DNA of 9,168 bases from assembly GCA_946481445.1 (NCBI GenBank), contig CAMLOA010000045.1:1-9168 (forward strand), read 5' to 3'. The notes under the pieces are model-generated. The model ran no database searches. It saw nothing but the letters and a program-made list of their open reading frames with translations, and had not been told where the DNA came from. Each line of letters begins with the position of its first letter. The stretch's first letter is position 1. The DNA comes from an uncultured Devosia sp. (GTDB lineage Bacteria; Pseudomonadota; Alphaproteobacteria; Rhizobiales; Devosiaceae). Made by a program: the position numbers and the translations under genes. Shown here piece by piece: positions 1 through 6,748 of the stretch.

Positions 1-479
1 CGCACGGCATGACCGACAGCCAGTTCAACCTGGGCATGCTCTATGCCCGCGGCCTTGGCGTCGAGCAGGATTTCGAGCAGTCCTACAAGTGGTTCTCACT
101 GGCCGCTCTGGGCGGGGATGTCGATGCGGGCAAGGCGCGCGACGACATTGCCAAGTCGCTCAGTGCCGAGGCTGTGGGTCGGATCGCTGCTGAAGTCTCC
201 GCCTGGACGCGGGTCGAGATCGAGCTGGGCGCCAATTTCGCTCCGATCGGCACCTGGTCACCAAGCTTCGACCCCGGTGAGGTGATTACTAACCGCGATG
301 TCGTGATCAAGGTGCAGGAAGCGCTCAACCGGCTCGGCTTCGACCTTGGGACGCCGGACGGCATAGCGGGCAGCAAGACGGCGGAAGCCATCAAGGCTTT
401 CGAGCGCGGCACCGGCATGAGCGAGAGCGGCACCATCAATCCACGTCTGCTTGCAGTGTTGGGCAGCCAGCCCGTCTGA
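1..479 (+). CDS. Sel1-repeat / peptidoglycan-binding protein, C-terminal part (5' truncated; PodJ-like)
   Basis: The frame is open to the left edge (His-Gly precede the first ATG at 9), so that ATG is probably internal and the gene starts outside the window. Visible domains: a Sel1-type repeat at about residues 1-50, with the typical NLGMLYARGLGV turn and a following YKWFSLAA helix; a linker; then a PG_binding_1-like domain at about residues 95-152, with VQEALNRLGF, the DG turn of GTPDGIAG and a TAEAIKAFE helix. Known: Sel1 repeats plus a C-terminal peptidoglycan-binding domain form the periplasmic tail of PodJ-type polarity factors in Hyphomicrobiales, which carry an N-terminal cytoplasmic coiled coil and one membrane helix. 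Inference: this is such a tail, acting at the cell wall at a pole. The coiled-coil part is not in view, so another Sel1/peptidoglycan-binding protein remains possible. The domains are sure; the PodJ link is moderate. Confidence 0.85.
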   Translation, partial: HGMTDSQFNLGMLYARGLGVEQDFEQSYKWFSLAALGGDVDAGKARDDIAKSLSAEAVGRIAAEVSAWTRVEIELGANFAPIGTWSPSFDPGEVITNRDVVIKVQEALNRLGFDLGTPDGIAGSKTAEAIKAFERGTGMSESGTINPRLLAVLGSQPV

Positions 480-486
480 CATCGAA

Positions 487-506
487 CCGTCGTTTGACAA
501 CGGCGG
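487..506 (+). other. Small hairpin after the Sel1/PG-binding gene
   Basis: CCGTCGTT and AACGGCGG can pair over 8 bp (one G-U pair) around a TGAC loop, starting 7 nt after the stop codon. No T-run follows. It may help 3'-end formation or RNA stability, or be chance. The perfect -35-like hexamer TTGACA (494-499) overlaps the loop but has no convincing -10 partner. Confidence 0.3.
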
Positions 507-529
507 GATCAGGGTTCAAACGAAATCCA

Positions 530-555
530 GGGTTCTCGCCGCCAGGCGGGAGCCC
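530..555 (+). terminator. Candidate intrinsic terminator after the Sel1/PG-binding gene
   Basis: GGGTTCTCGCC (530-540) and GGCGGGAGCCC (545-555) form an 11-bp stem with two G-U pairs and a GCCA loop. The tail TTGACCTATTGTT is T-rich but interrupted, so termination may be partial. The position, about 50 nt after a stop codon and before the next gene, fits. No folding energy was computed. Confidence 0.45.
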
Positions 556-586
556 TTGACCTATTGTTGACGGACCGTGCGCTAAG
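556..586 (+). promoter_or_regulatory. Weak candidate sigma-70-type promoter for the TauE/SafE gene
   Basis: TTGACC (556-561) resembles a -35 element and GCTAAG (581-586) keeps the TAA core of a -10, but the 19-nt spacer is long. A second TTGACG (567-572) lies just after it. If the promoter is real, transcription would begin near 593, downstream of the GTG at 590. That would favour the TTG start at 623. The support is weak. Confidence 0.25.
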
Positions 587-622
587 CTCGTGCCGCAACG
601 TGCTATTTGCGGAACCAGGGAC

Positions 623-1549
623 TTGCAGATCTATCTGCCGATCGCCGAGCTCTCCGTGAACCTCTTCTTTCTCGTGGGGATCGGAGGGGCGGTTGGCTTT
701 CTGTCGGGCCTGTTCGGTGTCGGCGGCGGATTCCTGCTCACGCCCCTGCTGATCTTCTCGGGCGTGCCCGCTCCCGTGGCCGTGGCCTCCGTGACGGGGC
801 AGGTCGTCGCGGCTTCGACCTCCGGCGCATTAGGGCATTACCGTCGCGGTGGCATAGACCTGCATCTGGCCATGTACCTGGTGCTGTCCGGGGTGCTGGG
901 CGCCTTCGGTGGCGTGGCCGCGTTCGCGCTTCTCCGCGATGCCGGCCAGCTTGACCTGGTCATCTCGGTCGGGTTCCTCGTCCTGCTCGGCTTTGTCGGC
1001 GTGCTGATGCTGATCGAGTCCACCCGAACCCTGCTCAAGTCGCGCAAGGGCATCGTGGTGCGCGAGCGTCTGCCCAATCAGCACAACTGGATCCATGGCC
1101 TGCCCATGCGGGTGCGGTTCAAGAAGAGCCGGCTCTACATCAGCGTGTTGCCGGTACTGGCCATCGGCCTGTTCATCGGTTTCGTCGGTTCGCTCTTAGG
1201 CATTGGTGGCGGCTTCATCATGGTGCCGGCGCTGGTCTATCTGCTGCGCGTGCCGGGCAACGTGGTCATCGGCACCTCGCTGGCCCAGGTGGTGGCCATG
1301 ATGGCGGCGACCACGATCCTGCATGCGGTACAGAGCCAGAGCGTCGATATCCTGCTGGCCTTTTGCCTGATGGTGGGGGGAACGGCGGGCGCGCAGTTCG
1401 GGGCCTCGGCCGGCAAATATCTGCGGGGGGAACAGCTGCGTGGTTTGCTCGCACTGCTGGTGCTGGCCGTCGCCATCCGCTTCGGGCTGTCGCTGGTGCT
1501 GACTCCGGCAGACGTGTTCAGCATGGCGGTCGTGGGAGGCGCGCGATGA
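623..1549 (+). CDS. Sulfite exporter TauE/SafE family permease
   Basis: Predicted inner-membrane permease of 308 residues with about eight hydrophobic segments in two related halves. Each half carries the family signature: GLFGVGGGF followed by TPLL (residues 29-41) and GSLLGIGGGF followed by VPAL (189-203). A basic cytoplasmic linker (about 138-170) joins the halves. Known members export sulfite, sulfonates or other small organic anions; the substrate here cannot be told. Start choice: the open frame begins at a GTG at 590, but the residues from TTG 623 onward (MQIYLPIAELSV) match the conserved N-terminus I recall for Hyphomicrobiales homologues. A GGAA lies 8 nt before that TTG. The stop overlaps the next start as ATGA, so the two genes are very probably co-translated. 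The family call is sure; the start is moderate. Confidence 0.9.
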   Translation: MQIYLPIAELSVNLFFLVGIGGAVGFLSGLFGVGGGFLLTPLLIFSGVPAPVAVASVTGQVVAASTSGALGHYRRGGIDLHLAMYLVLSGVLGAFGGVAAFALLRDAGQLDLVISVGFLVLLGFVGVLMLIESTRTLLKSRKGIVVRERLPNQHNWIHGLPMRVRFKKSRLYISVLPVLAIGLFIGFVGSLLGIGGGFIMVPALVYLLRVPGNVVIGTSLAQVVAMMAATTILHAVQSQSVDILLAFCLMVGGTAGAQFGASAGKYLRGEQLRGLLALLVLAVAIRFGLSLVLTPADVFSMAVVGGAR

Positions 1550-2307
1550 ACCGCCTCCTGGCAGCGCTTGTGCTGTTGTTCGCCATGGTCCCTGCCGCGC
1601 AGGCCGAGCGGCTGATTTCGCAGGTTTCCAACGAGACGGTCGAGATCACCTCGAGTTTCGATGGGGAGCGGTTGAGCTTTTTCGGGACCATAGCGCCCGA
1701 TGCGGGGGCGCCCGAAAAGTTCGTCACCGGACCCTTCCATGTGGTGATCGTGGTGCTGGGGCCGACGCAGAACCGGGTGGCGCGGCAGAAAACCCACAAT
1801 TTCGGCATATGGCTCAATACCGACCAGGTCGAGTTCAACAGCTTTCCCAGCTACTTCCACGTGCTATCGAGCGGGCGGCTGGCCGATATTTCCGATATCA
1901 CGACGCTGACCACCAACTACATCCTGCCCGAGTCCCACACATTGGTGACCAATGATGCCCAATGGTGGAAACGCGCGATCTTCGGGCGCGAGCTGGTGCG
2001 CCTGATGACCGAGGAAGGCTTGTTCGGCGTGCAGGAAAATGGGGTGAACTTCCTGGCGGAAGACTTCTATTCGGCGCGCCTGACCCTGCCGAGCAATGCC
2101 CCTCCCGGGCCCTATCTTGCTTTGACCTACGTCTTCAAGAATGGCGAGATCGTTGCCCGCAAATCCGAGGGCTTCGCGGTGCGCAAGATCGGCTTTGAAC
2201 GTTTCCTGGCGCTTTCGTCGACCCAGCAGCCCTTTCTCTATGGCCTGGTCTGCGTGCTGCTGGCGCTGTTTACCGGCTGGCTGGGCGGTGTGATCTTCAA
2301 GCGCTAG
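1546..2307 (+). CDS. TIGR02186 family (Alph_Pro_TM) membrane-anchored periplasmic protein
   Basis: Protein of 253 residues. An N-terminal signal peptide (MNRLLAALVLLFAMVPAAQA, cleavage likely after AQA at residue 20) is followed by a roughly 205-residue periplasmic region of beta-type sequence. One C-terminal membrane helix (about 229-250) ends in a short FKR cytoplasmic tail. This layout and motifs such as GPFHVVIVV, NTDQVEFNSFPSYFHVLSS and PPGPYLALTYVF fit the TIGR02186 family, which is mostly alphaproteobacterial and has no assigned function to my knowledge. The start is the ATG that overlaps the permease stop by 4 bp; an upstream extension to 1363 in this frame is only the shadow of the permease. 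Inference: an accessory subunit or substrate-handling partner of the permease. The family call is good; the function is unknown. Its last 4 bp overlap the stop of the convergent pdeM. Confidence 0.88.
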   Translation: MNRLLAALVLLFAMVPAAQAERLISQVSNETVEITSSFDGERLSFFGTIAPDAGAPEKFVTGPFHVVIVVLGPTQNRVARQKTHNFGIWLNTDQVEFNSFPSYFHVLSSGRLADISDITTLTTNYILPESHTLVTNDAQWWKRAIFGRELVRLMTEEGLFGVQENGVNFLAEDFYSARLTLPSNAPPGPYLALTYVFKNGEIVARKSEGFAVRKIGFERFLALSSTQQPFLYGLVCVLLALFTGWLGGVIFKR

Positions 2308-3038
2308 CCGCGGACCAGCCGCCTGGGGCTGACGGGATAGGTGCGGTCCTTTCCCAGCATGGTGACTTCCAGCGCCGGCCAATGCAGCAGGCCGAAAAAG
2401 GCGGGGGACAGGATGTTGAGGGCGCCCGTGGAACTGCCATAGGCCGGCAGGATCATCAGGCGATTGTCGTGCACGAAGCAGGGGCGGCGGGTGGTGCGGC
2501 CCTGCATGGAAAGATGCGCGGCCGGGTGGAGATGCCCGGAAATCAGGCCATTTGCGCCGCGGCGCGGCTCGTGCGAGAGGAGCAGACCAGCCAACTCCAG
2601 TTCGGGCAAACAGGTGCCGCCAATGGCATGGGGGGCCGGATCGTGATTGCCCGACAGCCAGGTGCAATCGACCATTTCGGTGATCGTATCGAGGCGCATG
2701 CGGTCCGAATTGGTGAGCAGGCTGCTGGCATCGACCCGGTGAAACGTGTCCCCGAGCGCGATCAGGCGACGCGCGCCGGTCCGGCGGAGATCGGCCTCGA
2801 GCCGCGACAATGTCATGCCCGTATCATAGGGCGGCAGCATCTGCCCGCGCCGCGCGAAGCTCGCCATCTTCTCGAAATGCAGATCGGCCACCAGCAGGGC
2901 CTGCTGGCTATGCCAGTAGAGGCCGCCAGAGGGCAGGGGCTCGAACATGTGGCCGGCAAAGCGCAGGACCGGTGACTCCGTAAGCTCGGCGCGATGAATA
3001 GGGTGGTTCAACGTCTTTCGGTCCTGCCACTCGAACAC
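2304..3038 (-). CDS. pdeM: Ligase-associated DNA damage response endonuclease PdeM
   Basis: Metallophosphoesterase-fold nuclease of 244 residues. The metal-binding motifs are all present in order: DLH (52-54), GD (96-97), GNHD (130-133), SHE (155-157) and GHLH (168-171). The stretch FARRGQMLPPYDT (61-73) is typical of PdeM. Known: the homologue studied in Pseudomonas putida is a manganese-dependent DNA nuclease encoded with a helicase, an exonuclease and an ATP-dependent DNA ligase. Here it follows the helicase gene on the same strand after 44 nt, so one transcript is likely. Start uncertainty: GTG 3038 has a GAGGG placed only 2 nt upstream, while TTG 3011 (codon 10) has AGGA 10 nt upstream; the conserved part begins near residue 25, so either fits. 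The gene ends tail-to-tail with the TIGR02186 gene, sharing CTAG. The function call is strong. Confidence 0.92.
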   Translation of the reverse strand: MFEWQDRKTLNHPIHRAELTESPVLRFAGHMFEPLPSGGLYWHSQQALLVADLHFEKMASFARRGQMLPPYDTGMTLSRLEADLRRTGARRLIALGDTFHRVDASSLLTNSDRMRLDTITEMVDCTWLSGNHDPAPHAIGGTCLPELELAGLLLSHEPRRGANGLISGHLHPAAHLSMQGRTTRRPCFVHDNRLMILPAYGSSTGALNILSPAFFGLLHWPALEVTMLGKDRTYPVSPRRLVRG

Positions 3039-3064
3039 TGCCCTCGTGGCGATTTCGCGTCAGA

Positions 3065-3081
3065 TCGCTCTACTGGAGCGA
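3065..3081 (-). other. Short hairpin between the helicase gene and pdeM
   Basis: TCGCTC and GAGCGA pair perfectly over 6 bp around a 5-nt loop, starting 1 nt after the helicase stop codon. No T-run follows, so it is unlikely to be a full terminator. It could tune the ratio of the two products or simply be chance. Confidence 0.3.
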
Positions 3082-3082
3082 C

Positions 3083-5584
3083 CTATCCTGCGGGACCGCC
3101 CAGGGCCTCCCGCATCAGTTCGTCTGCGGCATCAGCCATAGCCGATTCGCGGCCTTCCCCGAAAATGGGTTCCTTGCCGATATCGAGCATGACCGGCACG
3201 GCGAGGGGGGAGATCTGCAGCAGCGGCTTGTGCACGATATGCGAGCGGATACGGGCGAGCATGTCGCCCAGCCGCTCGATGTCGAGCAGGCCGCGCGCGG
3301 CGTCGCGGCGGGTTGCCTGGATGAGGATGTGGTCTGGCTCGTGCTGGTAGAGCACGTCATAGATCAGATCCGAACTCATGGTGATCTGGCGCCCGGTTTT
3401 CTCCTTGCCGGGATGCCGCCGTTCGATGAGGCCGGCGATAATGGCGCAGTTGCGGAAGGTGCGCTTCATCAGTGCCGATTCATCGAGCCAGGCCTCGAGG
3501 TCGTCCCCCAGCATGTCCTCCGAAAACAATTCGTCCAGTGAAAGCCGGCCCGTCCTGATCAGCGCCGACAGGTCGCCCAGGCCCCAGATCGCCAGCGCGT
3601 ACTCTGAGGCCACAAAGCCGAGCGGCCGGGCCCGGGAGCGCTCGAGCCGCCGCGTCAGCAGCATGCCCAGCGTCTGGTGCGCCAGCCTGCCCTCGAAGGG
3701 GTAGCAGACGAGGAAATTGTGTGTGCCGCGGGGAAAGGTCTCGACCAACAGGCTGTCCCGCCGCGGCAGCACAGAAAGGTCGCGCTGCAGCCGCAGCCAG
3801 TCGCTGACCTGATCGGGTAGCTTCCCCCATTCTCCCGGGCTGTCGATGATGCGGCGCACCCGCTCGGCCAGGTATGTGGAAAGGGGAAACTTGCCACCCA
3901 TATAGCTGGGAATCTTCGGATTGGTGGCCTGGGCCCGGCTGACAAAGGCCTCATTGTCGCGCATGCCCTCGAAGGCAACGATCTCGCCGCCGAACATGAA
4001 CGTGTCGCCGGGCAGCAGGGTGCCGAAGAAATACTCCTCCATTTCGCCCAGCACGCGGCCGCCCACGCCTATGGGCCCGGTCGTCTGCCCTTTCTTGAAG
4101 CCCCGCCCGCGCACCAGCCGCACCCGCACCATCGGTTCCTCGATGATGGTGCCGATATTGAGCCGGTATTGCTGCGCCACCTGCGGATTGGCGACGCGCC
4201 AGCGGCCATCGTCGGTCTTCCTCAGCCGGGCATAGCGCTCGTAGGCACGCAGGGCATAGCCGCCGGTGGCCACGAAATCGAGTACCCGATCAAACTGGCC
4301 GCGCGGAAGGTCGCGATAGGGCCAGGCGTGGCGCACCTCGTCATAGAGGGCATCAGCCGAGAACGGCTCGGCGCAGGCCATCCCCAGGATGTGCTGCGCC
4401 AGCACGTCATAGCCGCCCGAGACGGGGTCTTCGCTGTCCTGGTGGTTTTCGGCCACCGCTTCCACCGCGGCCTCGCATTCGAGGACCTCGAAGCGGTTGG
4501 AGGGCACCAGCACCGCCCTTGACGGTTCGTCGAGCCGGTGGTTGGCGCGGCCAATGCGCTGCAGCATGCGCGAGGACCCCTTCGGCGCCCCCACCTGCAC
4601 CACGAGGTCGACATCCCCCCAGTCGATGCCAAGGTCGAGCGTCGAGGTGCAGACCACGGCCTTGAGATTGCCCGCCACCATGGCGCTCTCGACCTTGCGG
4701 CGCTGCTCCACCGACAGCGAGCCATGGTGCAGGGCAATGGGCAGCATGTCCTCGTTGATGGCCCACAACCCCTGGAACAGCATCTCGGCCTGCGACCGGG
4801 TGTTGACGAACAGCAGCGTGGTCTTGTGCCGCTTGATCACCTCATAGAGATCGGCATGGGCATAGCCCGCCGAATGCCCGGCCCAGGGCAGGCGCTGCTC
4901 GGTCTCCAGGATCGAGAGTTCCGGCGCCGCCCCGCCGCTGGTGGTCAGCAGGTGCGTCTCGCGCTGGGGCACCGGCCGGGCGATCCAGTCGCGCAACAGG
5001 TCCGGCCGCGCTACGGTCGCGCTGAGCGCGGTGATGCGCAGGTTCGGCGCCAGCCGGGCTATGCGGGCGATGCATAGCGAAAGCAGTTCGCCGCGCTTGG
5101 AGGTGACGAGTGCGTGCAATTCGTCGAGCACGATCCGCCTGAGCGAGCCGAAGAACAGCTCGGCATGCGGATGGCTGATGAGCAGGCAGAGCTGCTCGGG
5201 CGTGGTCAGCAGGATATTGGGCGGCCTGGCGCGCTGCCGGGCGCGGCGATTGGCCGGCGTGTCGCCCGTACGCGTCTCGGCGCTGATCCTGAGGCCCATC
5301 TCCAGGATCGGCGTCGTGAGGTTGCGCTGCACGTCCACGGCCAGCGCCTTGAGCGGAGATATGTAGAGCGTGTGCAGTCCCTCGAACCCACCCTCCGCCA
5401 GGTCGACAAGGGTGGGCAGGAAGCCGGCCAGCGTCTTGCCGGCCCCGGTCGGGGCGATCAGCAGGGCAGAGGAATCGGCACGCCAGCTGGCCAGCACGTC
5501 CAGCTGGTGCTGCCGCGGCGCCCAGCCCTTGCGGGCGAACCAGTCCGATATGACCGCCGGAAGCGGGGGCAGCCCGGTGCTCAA
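3083..5584 (-). CDS. Ligase-associated DNA damage response DEXH-box helicase (Lhr-Core type)
   Basis: ATP-dependent 3'-5' DNA helicase of the Lhr-Core family, 833 residues from the chosen start, which suits the family. RecA-like domain 1 has the Q-motif region PRQHQ (23-27), Walker A APTGAGKT (44-51), motif II DELH (154-157) and motif III SAT (188-190). Domain 2 has LLFVNTRSQAE (257-267), TSTLDLGIDWGDVDLV (313-328) and motif VI QRIGRANHR (342-350). A winged-helix and Lhr-specific C-terminal region follows, including the GEMEEYFFGTLLPGDTF block. Known: such helicases act with a nuclease, an exonuclease and an ATP-dependent ligase in DNA repair; pdeM is the next gene. Start: the frame is open to a GTG at 5701 with an ATG at 5626, but TTG 5584 has AGGGGG 6 nt upstream and gives the expected MSTGLPPLPAVISDWFARKGW N-terminus. 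I see no alphaproteobacterial LexA box (GTTC-N7-GTTC or its complement) upstream. Confidence 0.93.
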   Translation of the reverse strand: MSTGLPPLPAVISDWFARKGWAPRQHQLDVLASWRADSSALLIAPTGAGKTLAGFLPTLVDLAEGGFEGLHTLYISPLKALAVDVQRNLTTPILEMGLRISAETRTGDTPANRRARQRARPPNILLTTPEQLCLLISHPHAELFFGSLRRIVLDELHALVTSKRGELLSLCIARIARLAPNLRITALSATVARPDLLRDWIARPVPQRETHLLTTSGGAAPELSILETEQRLPWAGHSAGYAHADLYEVIKRHKTTLLFVNTRSQAEMLFQGLWAINEDMLPIALHHGSLSVEQRRKVESAMVAGNLKAVVCTSTLDLGIDWGDVDLVVQVGAPKGSSRMLQRIGRANHRLDEPSRAVLVPSNRFEVLECEAAVEAVAENHQDSEDPVSGGYDVLAQHILGMACAEPFSADALYDEVRHAWPYRDLPRGQFDRVLDFVATGGYALRAYERYARLRKTDDGRWRVANPQVAQQYRLNIGTIIEEPMVRVRLVRGRGFKKGQTTGPIGVGGRVLGEMEEYFFGTLLPGDTFMFGGEIVAFEGMRDNEAFVSRAQATNPKIPSYMGGKFPLSTYLAERVRRIIDSPGEWGKLPDQVSDWLRLQRDLSVLPRRDSLLVETFPRGTHNFLVCYPFEGRLAHQTLGMLLTRRLERSRARPLGFVASEYALAIWGLGDLSALIRTGRLSLDELFSEDMLGDDLEAWLDESALMKRTFRNCAIIAGLIERRHPGKEKTGRQITMSSDLIYDVLYQHEPDHILIQATRRDAARGLLDIERLGDMLARIRSHIVHKPLLQISPLAVPVMLDIGKEPIFGEGRESAMADAADELMREALGGPAG

Positions 5585-5590
5585 CCGCTT

Positions 5591-5596
5591 CCCCCT
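5591..5596 (-). promoter_or_regulatory. Ribosome binding site supporting a TTG start of the Lhr-type helicase
   Basis: On the minus strand AGGGGG lies 6 nt before TTG 5584. The alternative starts (ATG 5626, GTG 5701) have purine-rich stretches only 16-17 nt upstream. This supports the shorter protein. Confidence 0.5.
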
Positions 5597-5742
5597 TCGG
5601 CCCCAGGAAGGGACGAGCAGCCGCATCCGGCATGGCGCAACGCCTCGTTGCCGGGCCAGGTCGCTGGCGAGGCAGGACCGGAACAGCCAACGGTCACGCA
5701 CAAAACTGGCAAGTCACACCTTCTGCAAATCAGCCGAAACCC

Positions 5743-5750
5743 TATATGAT
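5743..5750 (+). promoter_or_regulatory. Candidate -10 element for the DUF6460/kinase operon
   Basis: TATATGAT contains TATGAT (5745-5750), one mismatch from the -10 consensus, and sits about 35 nt before the start at 5784 in an unusually AT-rich patch. No good -35 hexamer is seen (TTCTGC at 5721-5726 is poor). The whole 199-nt divergent gap (5585-5783) must also hold the helicase promoter, which I could not place. Confidence 0.3.
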
Positions 5751-5773
5751 CAGCACCAACGACGACAGCCAAT

Positions 5774-5778
5774 GGAGG
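5774..5778 (+). promoter_or_regulatory. Ribosome binding site fixing the start of the DUF6460 gene
   Basis: GGAGG lies 5 nt before ATG 5784. It overlaps the in-frame ATG at 5772, so that earlier codon is unlikely to be the real start. Confidence 0.7.
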
Positions 5779-5783
5779 ATGCC

Positions 5784-6074
5784 ATGACCGACCAGCCCCG
5801 GACAGAGCGCAGTCCCTCCGGACTTGAGCGCTTCCTCGGCGGCAGCCCCGGCGGGGTCGTCATCCGCCTGCTGCTGCTGTCGCTCGTGGTCGGCTTCCTG
5901 ATGAGCGTGTTCGGCATCGACGTGCGTGAACTCCTGCAGGGCGCATTCCGGCTCGTGCGCGAAACGCTGCGCGATGGCGCCGGTGTCTTCCGCAGCCTGG
6001 TCGGATATGTTCTGGCCGGCGCGGCCATCGTGGTGCCGGTCTGGCTGGTCATCCGCCTCACCAAGGGGCGATAA
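5784..6074 (+). CDS. DUF6460 family small membrane protein
   Basis: Protein of 96 residues. A short polar N-terminus leads into RFLGGSPGGVVIRLLLLS, followed by a first membrane helix (about 24-44). An amphipathic basic stretch (48-70, with LLQGAFRLVRETL) precedes a second helix (about 71-92, ending PVWLVIRL) and a basic KGR tail. The FLGGSPxxVxxRL opening, the acidic turn before the amphipathic stretch and the P-WL-IRL ending are what I recall for DUF6460, an uncharacterised alphaproteobacterial family. No catalytic residues are evident. A strong GGAGG fixes the start. The stop codon overlaps the kinase start by one base (TAATG), so the two are probably co-translated, but no functional link is known. 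The family call is fairly sure; the function is unknown. Confidence 0.85.
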   Translation: MTDQPRTERSPSGLERFLGGSPGGVVIRLLLLSLVVGFLMSVFGIDVRELLQGAFRLVRETLRDGAGVFRSLVGYVLAGAAIVVPVWLVIRLTKGR

Positions 6075-6748
6075 TGGCTCCGCAGACCCTCCGGCTCACG
6101 CCCCAGCAGGCCCTGTCGCGGCTGGTGCCGCATGTCCTTGAAATGGAATCGCAGGCCAAGGGCCAGCGCATCGCTATCGGCCTGGCGGGCGGGCCCGGCA
6201 CCGGCAAGTCCACCCTGGCGGCCGAACTCGTGGCCATGCTCAACGCCACCCATCCGGGCAGCGCCGCACTCGTGCCCATGGACGGCTTTCACATGAAGCA
6301 TGCCAAGATCGAGGCGATGGGGCAGGTCGACTACAAGGGCGCGCACCATACTTTCGAGGGCGCTGCCTTCGTCAACTTCCTGCATCATCTCAAGTCGGCC
6401 GCCGGGCCGGTGAACGGGCCAGGCTATTCCCGCAAGATAGAGGATACGGTGGACGACGCCTTCACCGTGCAGCCCGAAGTGCGGGTGCTGGTGGTGGAGG
6501 GCAATTACCTTCTCCTGCCCAATCCGCCCTGGGCGGGCGTTCGTGCCATGCTCGACTATGCCGTTTTTGTCGATGTGCCGCGCGAGATCGTGCGGGCGCG
6601 GCTGCTCAAGCGGCACGGGGAGGAAGGGCTGTTCTCCGAGGAACGCAACAAGGCCCATATCGAACGCAACGACCTGCCCAATTACGATCTGGTGCGCAGC
6701 GCGATGGACAGGGCAGACGTGATCTTCGAAATGGATGTCACCCGCTAG
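6074..6748 (+). CDS. P-loop nucleoside/nucleotide kinase family protein (uridine kinase / pantothenate kinase-like)
   Basis: Cytoplasmic kinase of 224 residues. It has Walker A GGPGTGKST (39-47), the strand MDGFHM (69-74) typical of the uridine kinase/PanK/YggC-like class, KGAHHTFEG (88-96) in the substrate region, the second strand EGNYLLL (142-148) and a lid-like arginine-rich segment (VRARLLKRH, 173-181). The length suits this class. In Hyphomicrobiales, members next to sugar ABC transporters (FrcK-like) are thought to phosphorylate sugars. No transporter is present here, so the substrate stays open among nucleosides, pantothenate-like compounds and sugars. It is preceded by the DUF6460 gene with a TAATG overlap, and its last 11 bp overlap the 3' end of the convergent sigma factor gene. 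The kinase fold is sure; the substrate is unknown. Confidence 0.9.
   Translation: MAPQTLRLTPQQALSRLVPHVLEMESQAKGQRIAIGLAGGPGTGKSTLAAELVAMLNATHPGSAALVPMDGFHMKHAKIEAMGQVDYKGAHHTFEGAAFVNFLHHLKSAAGPVNGPGYSRKIEDTVDDAFTVQPEVRVLVVEGNYLLLPNPPWAGVRAMLDYAVFVDVPREIVRARLLKRHGEEGLFSEERNKAHIERNDLPNYDLVRSAMDRADVIFEMDVTR

Noticed and set aside
2308..2335. CAGCC/GGCTG hairpin just past the TIGR02186 stop as a terminator
   Set aside because: The stem is only 5 bp, it lies inside the pdeM coding region and no T-run follows.
1864..2667. 267-residue open frame on the minus strand across the TIGR02186 and pdeM 3' ends
   Set aside because: It overlaps pdeM in another frame and lies antisense to the TIGR02186 gene. 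The sequence has no recognisable motif.
4842..5690. 282-residue open frame on the minus strand inside the helicase gene
   Set aside because: It is a frame-shifted copy of the helicase coding strand with Ala/Arg/Gly-rich sequence; the helicase motifs are all in the other frame.
5585..5783. Possible SOS (LexA) box upstream of the repair genes
   Set aside because: I looked for GTTC-N7-GTTC and its complement. A GAAC near 5681 has no partner at the right distance, so no box is called.
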